A stretch of 64,000 bases of DNA from contig PHBW01000008.1 of the NCBI GenBank assembly GCA_002840715.1, forward strand, positions 62,001 to 126,000. The letters are read 5' to 3'. The notes beneath the pieces were generated by a model. It saw nothing but the letters and a program-made list of their open reading frames with translations. It ran no database searches and was not told where the DNA came from. Numbering within the stretch: position 1 is the first letter of the stretch; the number at the start of each line of letters is the position of its first letter. This DNA is from Chloroflexi bacterium HGW-Chloroflexi-4. Lineage in GTDB: Bacteria > Chloroflexota > Anaerolineae > Anaerolineales > Anaerolineaceae. This document shows positions 44,300-53,508 of the stretch, one piece after another. A program made the translations under genes and the position numbers.

Positions 44300-44346
44300 A
44301 GTTGGGCATGATATACTCATAGTCCATTGGTTCAAAGGAATTCGCA

Positions 44347-46125
44347 TTGTTTTTACCGACCACAAAAGATGAAATGACCGCCTTGGGATGGCACGAACTG
44401 GATGTCATCTTAATTAGCGGAGATTCTTATATTGACAGCCCATATTCAGGTGTCGCAGTCATCGGCAAGGTGCTGCAAAAAGCTGGTTTTCGCGTTGGCA
44501 TTATTGCCCAACCTGAACTTACAACAGATGCTGACATTTCCCGCCTTGGCGAACCCACCCTATTCTGGGGTGTCACCTCTGGCACGGTGGATTCAATGGT
44601 AGCCAACTACACGGCCACGCTGCGAAAAAGACGTTCTGATGATTTCACGCCTGGTAGTGAAAACAACCGGCGCCCAGACAGGGCTGTGATTGCCTATACC
44701 AACCTCATCAAACGCTATTTCAAAAATTCCCGTCCCATTGTGTTGGGAGGTATTGAAGCCAGCCTGAGAAGGGTCACGCATTACGATTATTGGACAGATA
44801 AACTGCGTGCACCGGTGCTTTTCGATTCAAAAGCGGATTATTTGCTTTACGGCATGGCAGAAACCAGTGTGGTTGAATTGGCGAGGGCTTTTAAAGAAAA
44901 GAAATCCCCGCTTTCCATTCGCGGATTGTGTTATCTGGCAAAGACTGCACCAGAGGGTTATATATCACTGCCCTCATTTGAGGAGTGTGTCTTTGACCAA
45001 ATCGCATTCACTAAAATGTATCACCTTTTTTATCAGAACAATGATCCCATTACGGCCAAAGGTTTGGCACAGCAGAAAGGTGATCGTTTTCTGGTGCAGA
45101 ACCCTCCTGCATTAACACTCACGCAACCCCAGCTTGATAAAATTTATGCGCTTACCTATGAACGCGACCAACATCCTTATTATGAAAAACAAGGGACTGT
45201 CAAAGCACTTGAAACCATTCGCTTTTCGATTCCCACTCACCGCGGATGCTATGGTGAGTGTAATTTTTGTGCCATCGCCGTTCACGAGGGACGCACCGTT
45301 GCGTCAAGAAGTGAAAACTCCATCTTGGCTGAAGTAAAAGCGATTAGCAGGCACCCCAAGTTTAAGGGCATCATTAATGATCTGGGCGGACCAACGGCCA
45401 ACATGTACGCCATCGAGTGCGCCAAAAAACTTCACAATGGAGCCTGTGTAGATAAACGCTGTCTCTTCCCTGATATATGTCCGGTCTTGAAAATTGATCA
45501 CTCATCTCAACTGGATTTGTTAACCAAAATCCGATTGATCCCCGGCATAAATAAAGTCTTTGTGGGTTCCGGTATCCGATACGACATGGTTCTGGCCGAC
45601 AAACAAAACGGGCTGGCATATCTTAAAGAAATTGTTGCCCATCACACCTCAGGCCAGTTAAAAGTAGCCCCCGAACATGCCGCCCCCCATGTTTTAAAAA
45701 TGATGGGCAAACCTTCAGTTGGTTCACTATTAAAATTCAAGAAGATGTTTGAAAATCTCACATATGCAGTGGGTAAAGACCAATACCTGACTTATTATTT
45801 AATTGCCGCCTACCCGGGCAGCAGTGATCGAGAGATGAAACAACTCAAAGATTTTGTGACCAACAAACTTCACCTCACACCTGAACAGGTTCAGGTATTT
45901 ACCCCGACCCCTTCCACTTACGCCAGTGTGATGTATTACACTGAAAAAGATCCATTCACTGGTGAAACGATCTTTGTTGAAAAGAACATCACTCAAAAAG
46001 TTGCCCAAAAAGAAATGATTGCCAAGCCAACAGCAAGTTCTGCACAAAAAACTCAGGCAGTGAAACCATCCAATCTGCCTCATGGCTACGCGAATAAACC
46101 TCGGCTTCAAAGGAAATCAAGATGA
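44347..46125 (+). CDS. ygiQ: YgiQ-family radical SAM protein
   Basis: A 592-residue UPF0313/YgiQ protein. The N-terminal part (DVILISGDSYIDSPYSGVAV) is the B12-binding-like domain of the family. The radical SAM motif is C301-x3-C305-x2-C308 in HRGCYGECNFCAI. Other markers are GGIEASLRRVTHYDYW, NDLGGPTANMYA and YYLIAAYPGSS. The physiological reaction of YgiQ is not known. It starts at TTG 44347 and its stop overlaps the next gene by 4 bp. A TATACT -10-like box lies near 44310. Pairing with an rRNA methyltransferase is seen directly, but the functional link is open. Confidence 0.92.
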   Translation: MFLPTTKDEMTALGWHELDVILISGDSYIDSPYSGVAVIGKVLQKAGFRVGIIAQPELTTDADISRLGEPTLFWGVTSGTVDSMVANYTATLRKRRSDDFTPGSENNRRPDRAVIAYTNLIKRYFKNSRPIVLGGIEASLRRVTHYDYWTDKLRAPVLFDSKADYLLYGMAETSVVELARAFKEKKSPLSIRGLCYLAKTAPEGYISLPSFEECVFDQIAFTKMYHLFYQNNDPITAKGLAQQKGDRFLVQNPPALTLTQPQLDKIYALTYERDQHPYYEKQGTVKALETIRFSIPTHRGCYGECNFCAIAVHEGRTVASRSENSILAEVKAISRHPKFKGIINDLGGPTANMYAIECAKKLHNGACVDKRCLFPDICPVLKIDHSSQLDLLTKIRLIPGINKVFVGSGIRYDMVLADKQNGLAYLKEIVAHHTSGQLKVAPEHAAPHVLKMMGKPSVGSLLKFKKMFENLTYAVGKDQYLTYYLIAAYPGSSDREMKQLKDFVTNKLHLTPEQVQVFTPTPSTYASVMYYTEKDPFTGETIFVEKNITQKVAQKEMIAKPTASSAQKTQAVKPSNLPHGYANKPRLQRKSR

Positions 46126-47288
46126 CCAACTCTGAAATATTACGTTTTTATATCTCCTGCCCTCCCGGGCTTGAACCCATGCTGGCCGCTGAATACAAAA
46201 CGATTGGACTTTCCCGTGTAAAACTAAAAAAGGATGAAGACAACCAAGTCATCCACACAATTGGCGAAGATACCGGTGGTATGGAATTTGAAGGTCCGTT
46301 GGAACATGTTTATCTTGCTAACCTTCACTTGAGAACCGCCAGCCGTGTCACAGTAAGACTTGGTGAGTTTAAAGCCATCACTTTTGCAGAATTGCGTAAG
46401 AAATCCTCAAAAATGGAGTGGTCAAGATACTTAATACCAGGTCAAAAAGTCTCTATCCAGGTAACCTGCCATAAATCCAGACTCTACCATTCTGATGCTG
46501 TTGCTGAACGGATTTTAGGTTCTATTGACGACTATTTTTCAGCTTCAAGCAAGAAAACGGAGCTATCCACTGAAGGTCAAATTGTTCTGGTCAGGCTGGT
46601 CAATGATAATTGCACAATCAGCCTGGATTCATCTGGTGATTTGCTACATAAACGCGGCTACCGTCAGGCGGTTGCCAAAGCCCCTCTGCGAGAGAACCTC
46701 TCAGCCGGCATCATTATGGCCTCTGGCTGGGATAAAGTAGCACCTTTAATCGATCCGTTTTGCGGCTCAGGAACAATACCCATTGAAGCAGCCATGATGG
46801 CTCAACACATTGCTCCTGGTATTAACCGGTCTTTTAAATTTACGAATTGGCCTGCATATAACAAACTCACCTGGATTCAAATTCTGGATGAGGCAAAAAA
46901 ACAGATCATAAAAGAATCTCCGCCGATTTTTGGTTACGATCGCGACGCTGGCGCCATTGAGATGTCAAAAGCCAATGCAGCAAGAGCAGGGCAAAAGGAT
47001 CAAATTCAGTTTTTCTGTCAGGCGGTCTCGCTGCTCGAATCATCTTCTTCAACCGGATGGATCATCACCAATCCGCCTTACGGCATCAGAGTCAGTGAAA
47101 ACAAGGATCTTCGCGATTTATATGCACGATTTGGTGCTATCTTAAAACAAAACTTTTCATCTTGGCATGTCTCGGTTTTGTGTAATGACGATCAATTAAT
47201 TGCTAATTTAGGGCTGCAAAAGCCCGAAAAAACAATCCGTTTAATCAACGGAGGAATCTCAGTCAAACAAGGAAATTACTTTTTATAG
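46122..47288 (+). CDS. THUMP-domain SAM-dependent RNA methyltransferase (RlmL/Trm14-like)
   Basis: A 388-residue class I methyltransferase. The N-terminal ferredoxin-like and THUMP region (about 1-165) binds RNA, including FYISCPPGLEPMLAAEYK and LRTASRVTVRLGEFKAI. The Rossmann core has FCGSGTIPIEAAMMA for SAM binding, and the N6/N2-type motif NPPYG at 317-321 (ITNPPYGIRV). RlmL methylates 23S rRNA G2445 and Trm14 a tRNA guanine, both N2. This protein has only one methyltransferase unit, so it matches the N-terminal half of E. coli RlmKL or the Trm14 group. The ATG at 46122 overlaps the ygiQ stop, so the two are coupled. Confidence 0.9.
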   Translation: MTNSEILRFYISCPPGLEPMLAAEYKTIGLSRVKLKKDEDNQVIHTIGEDTGGMEFEGPLEHVYLANLHLRTASRVTVRLGEFKAITFAELRKKSSKMEWSRYLIPGQKVSIQVTCHKSRLYHSDAVAERILGSIDDYFSASSKKTELSTEGQIVLVRLVNDNCTISLDSSGDLLHKRGYRQAVAKAPLRENLSAGIIMASGWDKVAPLIDPFCGSGTIPIEAAMMAQHIAPGINRSFKFTNWPAYNKLTWIQILDEAKKQIIKESPPIFGYDRDAGAIEMSKANAARAGQKDQIQFFCQAVSLLESSSSTGWIITNPPYGIRVSENKDLRDLYARFGAILKQNFSSWHVSVLCNDDQLIANLGLQKPEKTIRLINGGISVKQGNYFL

Positions 47289-47672
47289 GATTTTCATATC
47301 CTTTGTTTATTATGACTGTATAATATTTTTATATATTAGCAATCACAATAACCTTTAATCTCTTTCAAGGAGGAACAGATTATTCTGATTGTAATAATAA
47401 AAATTGTTTCGATGCCATCATCATCTATGGGGAATCCGCCGAATTCGAAACAAAAACCAATATAACTTCTATTAATCAAAATACCAGACATTTTCAATTA
47501 TTTTTGATCAGCAATATACGTAGGTTGGCTGAGGAAAAATGAAATTTTACCACTTTATACGTCGGGTAGATCTAGACTTTCAACCAGATTCAAAAAATCC
47601 GTTATTAAGATCTACCAAAAATAAGCTAGAAGGAATTCAGATTTTCGTAAAGAATCTGAACTATTAATTTTC
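47289..47672 (+). other. 384-bp intergenic leader upstream of the sensor kinase
   Basis: This A+T-rich gap holds a TATAAT at 47319-47324 with no good -35. A perfect AAGGAGG at 47367-47373 is not followed by ATG, GTG or TTG at useful distance, though an ATT is at 47379. Inverted repeats are GGTAGATCT (47565-47573) with AGATCTACC (47608-47616) and TTCAGATT (47636-47643) with AATCTGAA (47653-47660). A 42-codon frame (47539-47667) is listed separately. No RNA gene or riboswitch family is recognised. Confidence 0.5.
47539..47667 (+). CDS. Short reading frame (42 codons) directly upstream of the sensor kinase
   Basis: ATG at 47539 is preceded by GAGGAAAA at normal spacing. The frame encodes a basic 42-residue peptide (MKFYHFIRRVDLDFQPDSKN...) that ends 5 bp before the kinase ATG. 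The kinase itself has no Shine-Dalgarno, so translation of this frame could deliver ribosomes to it. It resembles no family. It may be a translational-coupling leader rather than a functional peptide, or chance. Confidence 0.4.
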   Translation: MKFYHFIRRVDLDFQPDSKNPLLRSTKNKLEGIQIFVKNLNY

Positions 47673-50600
47673 ATGCAAATTCAGATCTTTCTCTCAATAA
47701 TTGTCGGCACATGTGCTTTAGCATTAGCTTTGGCTTTTTTTGCATTCAGACAGCAAAAAAGTGTTCCTGGAATCCGGGTTTTTGCCTTTTTTTCACTGGC
47801 AGCAGGCTTGCTAGCTTTAGCCGAACTGATTTCCATGGTGAGCAAAACCACGCAAGGAGCTCTTTTTTGGTTCAATATACGTGCTATTTTTCTGGGATTC
47901 ACCCCAACCTTATGGCTGCTTTTTGTCTTGATCTATTATCAAAGAAAAAAATGGCTTTCAAATTGGATATTAATCATTTTATCCATCATTCCCCTCGGCA
48001 CAATACTATTACCGATGATTCCATTATTTTCTCAATTGTGGGTACAACAAAATGTGAGTTTTTTTCAGGTGGAATCGTTTTGGCTGGTAGACACTTCCAC
48101 TAGAATTCCAGGTCCTTGGTTCTTTATTCACTCAATTTATAGTCTTCTGATCGTGCTTTTCACCATGGCAATTATTATTTTTGATGCCATTAAATGCAAG
48201 ACCATAAAACGCCCTCTCTCAATAATGCTTTTGTCAGGTTGTTTAGCATATCTGGTTGCAGGTTTTTATCCGTCATTCTTTCCTGTTGGAAATACCATCT
48301 ATAACCCAATAGTTATGGGCATAGGCATTGGTGAACTATTTCACGTGATTTCAGTTTTCACCTTTAATTTTCTGATGCCATCCAACCAGACTTCTCAAGT
48401 GAATTCTGATACGGCAAGAGATCAAGAAAAACAATCATTCAATCTCCTTGTGTTAATTTTTATTGTGATTGCAGTCAGTATTGTATCAATAGGATTTCTA
48501 TCCAATAAAAATTTCCAACATCAATATCGTTCTCAGATCGAAGCACAATTAACAAGTATTTCATTGTTAAAAGTTTCTGACATTCAAAAATGGCGAAACG
48601 AACGACTTGATGATGCACTTACTTTTTTTAATAACGATTCGTTTAGTCAAATCGTTGAAGATTACACTGCAACTCCGTCATTATTTCAAAATATAAACCT
48701 ACTAAAATCATGGCTTAATGCATACTCAGCCCATACAGAATATGATCAAGTTTTTTTTGTTGATTTACTCCATAATACCGTTGTTACATCAAATGGTGCT
48801 GAAATAACTTTGGCAAAGCATCTTGAATTGGTTATCCCTGAAATTATGCGTAACGGTGCAGTTCATTTTGAAGATTTTCATAAAGACTCAGAAAACTCTC
48901 CAATTTATCTTTCTATAGTAATTCCAGTGTATTCAACTACAGGAATGACTCCGTTGGGTGTAGTGGTCATGCGGATAGATCCAAAAGTTTATTTATACCC
49001 AATGATATTAAGGTGGCCGGTTCCAAGTGAGAGTGCCGAAACCGCACTGGTGCGTCTTGAAAATAAAAGCGTTCTTTATCTAACAGACCTAAGATTTGAA
49101 CCAAATGCCCCCCTCAATAAATTTATTGACTTATCAGACTCCAACCGCCCATCTGTGAAAGCAGTCACAGGCTCAATTGGTATTGTTGAAGGTATTAACT
49201 ATAGGAGTCATCATGTTATTGCCGATGTACGCCCGGTTACAGGAACCCCATGGTTCCTCGTTTCTCGGATTGATATTAATGAAGTTTCAGGTCCGCTTCG
49301 TGAAAGGGAAAGATTATCTTGGGTTCTTTACACAACTCTAATCCTGGCTTCAGGTGTTGGTTTAAACCTCATATGGCGGCAGTTGAAACTTCATTCATTA
49401 ATAACTCAGAATAAAATCCAAGGAGAAATCTTAGAACGAGACCGTAAATTAAAAGAAGCTCAAGAAATGGCACATCTCGGTTTTTGGTACTGGGACGTTA
49501 AATCGGGTGATGTTGAATGGTCCGATCAGGTTTATAAGATTTTCCAAATCGATCCAAAAAATTTTAAACCCAAAATTGATTCAATTCTTGCTCTATCTCC
49601 CTGGCCAGAAGAACAAAATCGAGATAAAGAATTAATTGACCGAGCAATAAATACACATCAACCCGGTATGTATGAGCAAAAATTTTTACGACCCGATAAT
49701 TCAATTGGTTATTATTCATCCACTTTCTTAGGTCAGTTTGATGAAAAAGACGATTTGGTCTCTATTGTTGGTTCGGTCATGGATATTACAAACCAAACCA
49801 TCAAGGATCAAGCCTTAGTAGAAAGTGAAAAAAAGTTTAAAACACTTTTTGACCATGCTGCCGTTGGTGTGGCAATAATTGACACAAAAACCGGTCAATA
49901 TGTTGATATCAATCAGAAATATTGTGATTTTCTGGGCTATTCCAAAGAAGAAATGCTTTCAAAAACCTTTCAAAGTGTTACTGAATCAAAATATTTAAAA
50001 ATCAATATTCAACAAAATAATAAATTATTACGCGGAAAAATTAAAGAATTTTCACTCGAAAAACAATATATCCAAAAAGACGGCAACATTGTTTGGGGCG
50101 AGCTAAACGCTTCACCATTATGGGAACCCGGCACCCAACCGGAAAAATACCTTCATATCGCAGTTGTAAAAGATATAACTGAACAAAAAATAGCCGAACT
50201 GGCTCTCAGAGATAGTGAGAAAAAATTCAGAGAGATGGTTGCCAACCTAGATGAAGGCTTATTCAGTGCAACTATGGATGGCATACTCGTGGATCACAAT
50301 GAAGCTTTCAATCGGATATTGGGTCTACCAGTACAACAGGATTTAAGAGGATTTGCATTACCTGATTTCTGGGAAAACAAAGAAGAGAGACAAAAGTATT
50401 TATCAGATTTAAATTTGAAAGGGTCCGTATCATCCTTTCAAATTTCTGCCAGGAAAATTAATGGAGAAGCAATAAGTATTCTATTAAGCGCTCATTTGGT
50501 GAGAAACGAAAATAATAAACCGATAAAAATTGATGGCGTGTTTATGGATATTACCAATCGAATTCATCAAGAAGAACGGCTGCTTGCCACTCAAGAAGAA

Positions 50601-51437
50601 TTACAAAGATTGTTTGAACAAGCCGAGAAGTCACGCCGAGCTCTCCTGACCATTGTCGAAGATCAAAAATTGGCACAAGACGAGATCAAACAATTGAACA
50701 AAACGCTTGAAGACAGGGTAAACCAAAGAACTGCCGAGTTAAAGGCATCCAATGATGAACTAGAATCATTTGCTTATTCGATTTCTCATGATTTACGAGC
50801 CCCCCTTAGAGCTATTGACGGATATTCGCGCATACTTGAACAAGATTACGCAAAAGTGTTGGACGTTGAAGGTGTAAGGCTGTTAAACATCGTCCGCAGC
50901 AGCACCCGCAGTTTGGATAGGTTGATCACAGATTTGCTCTCGCTTTCAAGAGTTGGGAGGAGTGAATTAAAACTTGAAATTCTGGATGTTAACTCCATGA
51001 TTGATTCCATCTATTTGGAGTTGACAACCCCTGAAATGCAAGAAAGAATAAAATTTAAAGTGCAAGAACTTCCAAGTGGATATGGAGATGCCACACTTAT
51101 TCGACATGTGTGGATGAACTTAATTTCCAATGCTATTAAGTACAGTTCTCCAAAAGACCACCCAGTAATCGAAATTTTCGGCAAATCAGATGAAAAAAAA
51201 TGTACGTATAGCATAAAAGACAATGGCGTCGGATTTAATCCGGATTTTAAAGACAAGCTTTTTGGATTATTTCAACGCTTGCATAAAGCCAGTGACTTTG
51301 AAGGTACAGGCGTAGGATTGGCGATTGTGCATCGAATTGTGGCACGACACAATGGTGAAGTCTGGGGTAATGGCGAGATCGAAGTGGGGGCTGAGTTTAC
51401 CTTTACACTCCCAAAAAAGATTGGAATGGATGAATAA
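47673..51437 (+). CDS. Multi-domain sensor histidine kinase (7TM, Cache-like, three PAS, HisKA, HATPase)
   Basis: A 1254-residue membrane kinase. Residues 1-235 are a seven-helix N-terminal region of the 7TMR-HisK type. A helix at 256-276 leads to an exported Cache-like domain (about 280-545) and a helix at 549-568 returns to the cytosol. Three PAS domains follow (about 595-710, 718-840, 845-965) with PAC-type endings (VVKDITEQK), then a coiled coil. HisKA has phospho-acceptor H1039 in SISHDLRAPLRAIDGYSR. The ATPase has N-box MNLISNAIKYS, G1 KDNGVGFNP and G2 GTGVGLAI. This HisKA type normally phosphorylates Rcp1-like single-domain regulators, and such a gene, though damaged, overlaps its end by 8 bp. 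Signal unknown. Confidence 0.93.
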   Translation: MQIQIFLSIIVGTCALALALAFFAFRQQKSVPGIRVFAFFSLAAGLLALAELISMVSKTTQGALFWFNIRAIFLGFTPTLWLLFVLIYYQRKKWLSNWILIILSIIPLGTILLPMIPLFSQLWVQQNVSFFQVESFWLVDTSTRIPGPWFFIHSIYSLLIVLFTMAIIIFDAIKCKTIKRPLSIMLLSGCLAYLVAGFYPSFFPVGNTIYNPIVMGIGIGELFHVISVFTFNFLMPSNQTSQVNSDTARDQEKQSFNLLVLIFIVIAVSIVSIGFLSNKNFQHQYRSQIEAQLTSISLLKVSDIQKWRNERLDDALTFFNNDSFSQIVEDYTATPSLFQNINLLKSWLNAYSAHTEYDQVFFVDLLHNTVVTSNGAEITLAKHLELVIPEIMRNGAVHFEDFHKDSENSPIYLSIVIPVYSTTGMTPLGVVVMRIDPKVYLYPMILRWPVPSESAETALVRLENKSVLYLTDLRFEPNAPLNKFIDLSDSNRPSVKAVTGSIGIVEGINYRSHHVIADVRPVTGTPWFLVSRIDINEVSGPLRERERLSWVLYTTLILASGVGLNLIWRQLKLHSLITQNKIQGEILERDRKLKEAQEMAHLGFWYWDVKSGDVEWSDQVYKIFQIDPKNFKPKIDSILALSPWPEEQNRDKELIDRAINTHQPGMYEQKFLRPDNSIGYYSSTFLGQFDEKDDLVSIVGSVMDITNQTIKDQALVESEKKFKTLFDHAAVGVAIIDTKTGQYVDINQKYCDFLGYSKEEMLSKTFQSVTESKYLKINIQQNNKLLRGKIKEFSLEKQYIQKDGNIVWGELNASPLWEPGTQPEKYLHIAVVKDITEQKIAELALRDSEKKFREMVANLDEGLFSATMDGILVDHNEAFNRILGLPVQQDLRGFALPDFWENKEERQKYLSDLNLKGSVSSFQISARKINGEAISILLSAHLVRNENNKPIKIDGVFMDITNRIHQEERLLATQEELQRLFEQAEKSRRALLTIVEDQKLAQDEIKQLNKTLEDRVNQRTAELKASNDELESFAYSISHDLRAPLRAIDGYSRILEQDYAKVLDVEGVRLLNIVRSSTRSLDRLITDLLSLSRVGRSELKLEILDVNSMIDSIYLELTTPEMQERIKFKVQELPSGYGDATLIRHVWMNLISNAIKYSSPKDHPVIEIFGKSDEKKCTYSIKDNGVGFNPDFKDKLFGLFQRLHKASDFEGTGVGLAIVHRIVARHNGEVWGNGEIEVGAEFTFTLPKKIGMDE

Positions 51438-51822
51438 TAATTTACCTCTTGAAATAATACTGGTTGAAGATAATGATCAAGATGCAGAACTGACCAATCG
51501 TGCCATGCGGCAGTTCAACTTGGGAATCAATATTGTTCGATTAACCGACGGGCAAGAAGCAATAGACTATTTCTTTTCTGAGAATTCAAAAACTACTGCA
51601 ATCCGACGCCTGATTCTTATGTATAGTAAATTCCCTGTATTTAGTGGTCTTCAAGTTCTGAAACGGTTTAAAAGACTTGAATCAACCCGTTGTATTCCGA
51701 TAGTAATGCTAACCTCATCCACCGAAGAAAATGACATTCAAGCATGTTATCATCTAGGTGTTAACAGTTACATCTCAAAACCAGTTGAGTTTGACAGTTA
51801 TCAAAATATGATGAGAACATAA
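51430..51822 (+). pseudogene. Degenerating Rcp1-type response regulator
   Basis: A receiver domain of 130 codons from ATG 51430. It keeps the acidic pair E13/D14 (LVEDNDQDAE), the Thr/Ser motif (VMLTSSTEEND) and Lys (SYISKPVEF). At the phospho-acceptor position, where the family has LILLDLxLP, it reads LILMYSKFP, so Asp is replaced by Tyr65 (TAT, one change from GAT). The frame stops at TAA 51820-51822, but the next in-frame codons read GMY-stop-LLMNRDP. That matches the usual LGMYWLLMN-type ending of this family with Leu and Trp turned into TAA and TGA. Either a pseudogene or a truncated pseudo-receiver that can no longer be phosphorylated. Confidence 0.65.
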
Positions 51823-51840
51823 GGCATGTACTGATTATTA

Positions 51841-53508
51841 ATGAATAGAGATCCCCAGATAATGACCGAACCTTACCGCGTATTAAACATCCTGGATTTT
51901 GAAAATGAAGAATCTTTAATTGCCGGTGAACTCGATAATGAGAGCTTCCGGTTTGAATCAGTCTGTGTCGCCACAATTTCTGCATTTGAAAAATCAATTC
52001 AAGATTTTCAACCCGATCTTGTGATTACTGATTTTCTTCACAAAAAATTCGATGGGATTACCGCTATTACCGAGGCAAAAAAATCTCATCCTGATACCCT
52101 CTTTATTATTTTGACAGAATCCATCTCTGAATTTGATGCTATTGAGTGTATAAAAGCAGGCGTCTCGAACATAATAAACAAAGATCAGGTTTCCAGCATC
52201 CTGATGATCGTTCAAGAAGCACAAAAATATCAACAAGCAAGAATTGAGAAACGTCAAGTAGAAGAGCAACTTGCAAGAGAAAGAGAGATTTTATCCATTT
52301 CACTGGCAAGCATCGGTGAGGCAATTGTAACCATCAGCCTTTCAGGAGAAATTGTTTTATTCAATAATGCCGCACAACAGATTACAGAGTATTCTGTGTT
52401 AGAAGCAGTCGGAAAGCCTGTTTACGAAATTTTAAGAATTCTTGATGAAAAAACGAACAAGATTCTAGATGATCCAATCACCCATTTGTTAGAAATCGAG
52501 AAATCAATCGACATTAACAAAGTTCATCATCGACCTGTTTTATTAACTAAAACTGACAAAAAGATCTTAATTTCTGGAAAAATAACTTCCATCAGAATTG
52601 ACCAGAATACCCACACTGGATACGTTTTGGTGTTTGACGATGTAACCGAAAAAGAGCGAGTTGCTGCTCAATCCATGTTGTCATCTAAAATGGAATCCAT
52701 TGGACAATTGGCTGCCGGTATCGCGCATGAAATAAATACACCAATTCAATATTTAGGTGACAATCTGCATTATCTTCAACATGCTCTTGAAACTTACATA
52801 GAAACAGATGAGAGACAGACTCAATTCTTGAAATCGATTGCATCAAAAAACGCATATGCACAAGAAATTCTTGAGTTTAGAAACAGTCAACGAATAGACC
52901 ACCTCAACAAAGAAGTCCCTGAAGCCATTCATGAATCGTATGAAGGGCTTGACCGAGTTCGGAAAATTATATTGGCAATTCGTGAATTTTCACATCCATC
53001 TCAAAAAGACAAAGCTTTTTCAGATATTAACAAATGCGTTCAAACCACTGTCACCATCTCGCGCAATGAGTGGAAATATTGCGCTGATCTGGACACCATC
53101 CTGGATCCTGATCTGCCTTTGGTTTATTGCAGGATTGATGAACTCAACCAGGTTCTGCTGAATATGATTGTAAACGCCGCCCATACGATTCAAGAAAAAC
53201 TTAAAGAATCAGATAAAGAAAAAGGCAAGATTACAATAAAAACCAGTTTTGATCAAGATAAAGTGCTTATTGCCATTACAGATACTGGCTGTGGAATTTC
53301 TGACAAGATCGTAAACCGCATTTTCGATCCATTTTTCACAACTAAAGATGTTGGTAAAGGCACCGGTCAAGGCCTTTCTTTGGCTTATAATATAATTGTA
53401 AATCATCATCACGGCGCTATTCATGTGAGCACTGAAGAAAATATTGGTACTACTTTTACAATAGAAATGCCACTCGCTAAAACAGAAACTGAGGGAAACC
53501 GTGATTAA
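51841..53508 (+). CDS. Hybrid histidine kinase with N-terminal receiver, PAS, HisKA and HATPase
   Basis: A 555-residue cytosolic kinase. Residues 12-125 are a receiver-like domain with the phospho-acceptor site D64 in DLVITDFLHKKFDG, although the usual acidic pair is altered (ILDFENEE). A PAS domain follows (about 150-280, ending in VLVFDDVTEKE). HisKA has H296 in AAGIAHEINTPIQYL, and the HATPase domain includes LLNMIVNAAHTIQ, ITDTGCGISDKI and GTGQGLSLAYNII. The start could be ATG 51841 or 51862 (MTEPYRV); the region between them is in frame with the lost tail of the preceding regulator, so 51862 is quite possible. It overlaps the next gene by 8 bp and belongs to the signalling operon. Confidence 0.85.
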   Translation: MNRDPQIMTEPYRVLNILDFENEESLIAGELDNESFRFESVCVATISAFEKSIQDFQPDLVITDFLHKKFDGITAITEAKKSHPDTLFIILTESISEFDAIECIKAGVSNIINKDQVSSILMIVQEAQKYQQARIEKRQVEEQLAREREILSISLASIGEAIVTISLSGEIVLFNNAAQQITEYSVLEAVGKPVYEILRILDEKTNKILDDPITHLLEIEKSIDINKVHHRPVLLTKTDKKILISGKITSIRIDQNTHTGYVLVFDDVTEKERVAAQSMLSSKMESIGQLAAGIAHEINTPIQYLGDNLHYLQHALETYIETDERQTQFLKSIASKNAYAQEILEFRNSQRIDHLNKEVPEAIHESYEGLDRVRKIILAIREFSHPSQKDKAFSDINKCVQTTVTISRNEWKYCADLDTILDPDLPLVYCRIDELNQVLLNMIVNAAHTIQEKLKESDKEKGKITIKTSFDQDKVLIAITDTGCGISDKIVNRIFDPFFTTKDVGKGTGQGLSLAYNIIVNHHHGAIHVSTEENIGTTFTIEMPLAKTETEGNRD

